In this document: piece by piece, positions 61,715-64,000 of the stretch
How positions within the stretch are numbered: position 1 is the first letter of the stretch
Layout: every line of letters starts with the position of its first letter
The notes under the pieces: generated by a model
What the model saw: the letters and a program-made list of their open reading frames with translations, nothing else
Told to the model about the DNA's origin: nothing
Database searches by the model: none
NCBI RefSeq assembly: GCF_041320705.1
Contig: NZ_JBGGTQ010000001.1
Span: 310,001-374,000, forward strand
Length of the DNA: 64,000 bases
Direction of reading: 5' to 3'
DNA from: Kineococcus mangrovi
GTDB taxonomy: Bacteria > Actinomycetota > Actinomycetes > Actinomycetales > Kineococcaceae
Made by a program: the position numbers and the translations under genes

Positions 61715-62764
61715 GTGACGGGCGAGACGGTGCGGACGGCGGGGGCGGCGCAGGCCAAGCGGGCGACGATCTACGAGGTCGCCACCCTGGCGGGGGTGTC
61801 CCACCAGACGGTGTCCCGGTACCTGCGCGGCAACGGCGGGTTGCGGCCGGACACCTCCGAGCGCGTCGAGGCCGCCATCGAGCAGCTGAACTACCGGCCC
61901 AACCTGGTGGCGCGGTCGATGCGCACCCGCCGCACCGGGCGCATCGCCCTGCTGGTCCCCTCCACGACGGGCCTGCCGCTGCGGCTCATCGCCGCCGCGA
62001 TGTCGGTGGCGCACGACGCCGGGTACGCCGTGGACCTCATCGGCCGGGAGGGGGCGCGGGGCGGGGCCGACCACTGGCAGGAGGTCGCCGACTCCGGTGA
62101 GTTCGAGGGGGTGCTGGCCCTGGGGTCCGCGCCGCACACCCCCCAGGCCACCGGCGCGACGGCCGTCGTGGCCGTGTCCAACTACGACGAGGACCTGCAC
62201 ACCCGCGGGGCCCTGGCCGACGGCGCGGCCTGCGGGCAGATCGTGCGGTTCCTGGCCGACCTCGGCCACCGGCACTTCCTGCACGTCAGCGGCCCGGCCG
62301 ACTACGCCTCGGCGCGCAACCGGCAGCAGACGTTCCTCGACACCACCGCCGAGCTCGGCCTGTCGGGCACGGTCGTGGCGGGCAACTGGAAGGGGCAGTC
62401 CGGCCACGACGCCGTGATGGCGCTGCCGGCGGACACCCCGATCACGGCCGTCGTCGCGGGCAACGACCACACGGCCCTGGGTGCCATGCGCGCGGCCGTG
62501 GAACGGGGGTGGCGCATCCCCCGGGACCTCAGCGTCTTCGGCTGGGACAACCACGACTGCGGCCGCTACAGCACGCCCAGCCTGTCGACCGTGGTCAACG
62601 ACGTCGAGCGGCAGGGCCGGGAGGCGGCCACCCGCCTCATCGCCCTCATCCGCGGCGAGGCGCCCCCACCGCCGGACCCGCGGTCCCTGCACACCTTCCT
62701 GCCACGCGAGTCCGTCGGTCCCCCGCCGGCCCGGCGGCGCCGGCTGCGGCCCCCGCACGCCTGA
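61715..62764 (+). CDS. LacI-family transcriptional regulator
   Basis: This 349-residue repressor has an N-terminal helix-turn-helix (TIYEVATLAGVSHQTVSRYLRGN, about 18-40) and hinge (NYRPNLVARSMRTRRTG). A periplasmic-binding-protein-like effector domain follows, with IALLVPSTTG, VVAGNDHTALGAMRAAVERG and WDNHDCGRYSTPSLSTV. GTG has a perfect AAGGAGGTGA. It is divergent from the sugar-acid operon and presumably represses it until an imported sugar or its product binds. The C-terminus is Pro/Arg-rich. Confidence 0.93.
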   Translation: MTGETVRTAGAAQAKRATIYEVATLAGVSHQTVSRYLRGNGGLRPDTSERVEAAIEQLNYRPNLVARSMRTRRTGRIALLVPSTTGLPLRLIAAAMSVAHDAGYAVDLIGREGARGGADHWQEVADSGEFEGVLALGSAPHTPQATGATAVVAVSNYDEDLHTRGALADGAACGQIVRFLADLGHRHFLHVSGPADYASARNRQQTFLDTTAELGLSGTVVAGNWKGQSGHDAVMALPADTPITAVVAGNDHTALGAMRAAVERGWRIPRDLSVFGWDNHDCGRYSTPSLSTVVNDVERQGREAATRLIALIRGEAPPPPDPRSLHTFLPRESVGPPPARRRRLRPPHA

Positions 62765-62789
62765 GCGGGCCGGGCCGCAGCCGGACGGG

Positions 62790-64000
62790 TCAGTGCGACA
62801 GCGCGAGGTAGGACAGCAGGTCGTGGCGGGTGACGACCCCCACGGGCTTGCCGTCCTCGACGACGACGGCGGCGTCGGCGCGGGAGAACAGCGCCCGGGC
62901 GTCCGCGACGGACTGCCCCGTCCCCAGGAGGGGCAGTGCCGGCCCCATGTGGGCGCTGACGGCGTCCGACATCGTCGCCTTCCCGGTGAACAGCGCGTCG
63001 AGCAGGACCCGCTCGTCGACGGCGCCGGCGATCTCCCCCGCCATGACGGGCGGCTCGGCCCCGACGACGGGCAGCTGCGAGACCCCGTACTCGCGCATGA
63101 TCTCGATGACGTCGTGGACGGTCTCGGTCGGGTGCGTGTGGACCAGGGCGGGCAGCCCGGTGCCCTTCTGCCCCAGCACGTCGGCGACCGTGCCGCCCTC
63201 GTCGGCGTCGAGGAAGCCGTAGGACGCCATCCAGTCGTCGTTGAAGATCTTGCCGAGGTACCCGCGGCCGGAGTCCGGCAGCAGCACGACGACGACGTCG
63301 TCCGGGCCGAGGTCCTGCGCCGCCCGCAGCGCCGCGACGACGGCCATGCCGCAGGACCCGCCGACGAGCAGCCCCTCCTCGCGGGCCAGGCGCCGCGTCA
63401 TCTGGAAGGAGTCCGCGTCGGAGACGGCGATGATCTCGTCGGGGACGGACGGGTCGTACGCCGTGGGCCAGAAGTCCTCCCCCACCCCCTCGACGAGGTA
63501 CGGGCGACCCGTGCCGCCGGAGTAGACCGACCCCTCCGGGTCGGCGCCGACGACGCGGACGGGCCCCTGCTCCTTGAGGTAGCGACCCGTGCCCGTGATC
63601 GTCCCGCCGGTGCCCACGCCGGTGACGAAGTGCGTGACCTTCCCCCCGGTGTCGGCCCAGATCTCCGGCCCGGTCGTCTCGTAGTGGCTGCGGGGGCCGT
63701 GGACGTTGGAGTACTGGTCGGGCTTCCAGGCACCCTCGATCTCGCGCACGAGGCGGTCGGAGACCGAGTAGTAGGACTGCGGGTCCTCCGGCGGCACCGC
63801 CGTCGGGCAGACGACGACCTCGGCGCCGTAGGCCTTGAGGACGTTGCGCTTGTCGAGGCTGACCTTGTCCGGGCAGACGAACACGCACTTGTACCCGCGC
63901 TGCTGGGCGACGAGGGCGAGGCCGACACCGGTGTTGCCGCTGGTCGGTTCGACGATCGTCCCGCCGGGCTTGAGCGACCCCTCGGCCTCGGCGGCCTCGA
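62790..64000 (-). CDS. cbs: Cystathionine beta-synthase (partial, N-terminus missing)
   Basis: This PLP enzyme condenses serine (or O-acetylserine) with homocysteine to cystathionine. The 403 codons present include TSGNTG (substrate loop), KVSLDKRNVLKAYGAEVVVCP, the phosphate-binding GTGGTITGTGRYL and GGSCGMAVVAALRA, then a C-terminal pair of CBS domains (about the last 130 residues). The N-terminal part with the PLP lysine is beyond the window edge. Together with metB it gives transsulfuration in both directions. It converges on lacI with only 25 bp between stops and matches the Rv1077 position in mycobacteria. Confidence 0.93.
   Translation of the reverse strand, partial: EAAEAEGSLKPGGTIVEPTSGNTGVGLALVAQQRGYKCVFVCPDKVSLDKRNVLKAYGAEVVVCPTAVPPEDPQSYYSVSDRLVREIEGAWKPDQYSNVHGPRSHYETTGPEIWADTGGKVTHFVTGVGTGGTITGTGRYLKEQGPVRVVGADPEGSVYSGGTGRPYLVEGVGEDFWPTAYDPSVPDEIIAVSDADSFQMTRRLAREEGLLVGGSCGMAVVAALRAAQDLGPDDVVVVLLPDSGRGYLGKIFNDDWMASYGFLDADEGGTVADVLGQKGTGLPALVHTHPTETVHDVIEIMREYGVSQLPVVGAEPPVMAGEIAGAVDERVLLDALFTGKATMSDAVSAHMGPALPLLGTGQSVADARALFSRADAAVVVEDGKPVGVVTRHDLLSYLALSH

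Overview
The window is chromosomal DNA of a very GC-rich actinobacterium. Evidence for this is the mycothiol S-conjugate amidase (mca), the DUF4307 protein, the PIN-PhoH protein PhoH2, an LpqY-SugAB transporter, many GTG starts and a near-universal G/C third codon base. The gene content and the cysteine-less S4 protein fit the Kineosporiaceae/Micrococcales side of the phylum (Kineococcus-like), but the genus is an inference. I saw no rRNA or tRNA gene, transposase, integrase or CRISPR array.

Layout. 1-2569 (minus): sugB (partial), sugA and lpqY, a trehalose-type ABC importer. 2730-13996: housekeeping genes fumC, rpsD, a DUF2470 protein beside an IdeR-type iron box, a secreted transglycosylase-like protein, phoH2, a Z-isoprenyl synthase, a solitary sugar-binding lipoprotein, trhA and a YyaL-type thioredoxin-fold protein. 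14522-28542: a surface-polysaccharide cluster with a translationally coupled operon at 17755-27185 (GT2, GT4, flippase fused in frame to a GT4, PIG-L-like deacetylase, FemAB-like acyltransferase, GT4, beta-helix protein), a further beta-helix paralogue, and an upstream BioF2-type acetyltransferase and ArnT/PMT-like membrane glycosyltransferase. 29163-43139: a Gfo/Idh oxidoreductase, a small membrane protein, mca, DUF4307 and greA, then a PerM-type transporter, a MoxR ATPase and its probable VWA partner (split by a rhomboid-like gene and mmsA), an MFS exporter, metB and msrA. 43384-46520: a two-component system with an extra kinase-like membrane protein. 46547-49769: a DUF993/Gfo/TIM-barrel sugar catabolism locus around a LacI-type operator. 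49855-52927: a MacA/MacB-like ABC exporter. 53232-54608: an unrecognised helical protein flanked by inverted repeats. 54766-62764: a sugar-acid import and catabolism operon (two Gfo/Idh dehydrogenases, two permeases, a binding lipoprotein, mannonate dehydratase ManD) divergent from a LacI regulator. 62790-64000: cbs (partial).

The backbone order fum, phoH2, Z-prenyl synthase, hemolysin III, YyaL, small membrane protein, mca, DUF4307, greA, metB, cbs matches, from memory, the Mycobacterium tuberculosis Rv1098c-Rv1077 interval. The polysaccharide cluster, the MoxR/VWA/mmsA block and the 43-62 kb regulatory, export and sugar block therefore look like insertions into, or expansions of, a conserved actinobacterial neighbourhood.

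The most interesting signals are regulatory or architectural. They are a matching inverted-repeat pair before a beta-helix gene (27.2 kb) and in the divergent LacI/Gfo promoter (61.6 kb); an 18-bp tandem repeat whose single-base variant makes the stop codon separating a response regulator from its in-frame kinase; a hairpin plus T6 tract in the greA leader; an iron box upstream of the DUF2470 gene; and the flippase-glycosyltransferase fusion with an internal ribosome-binding site.
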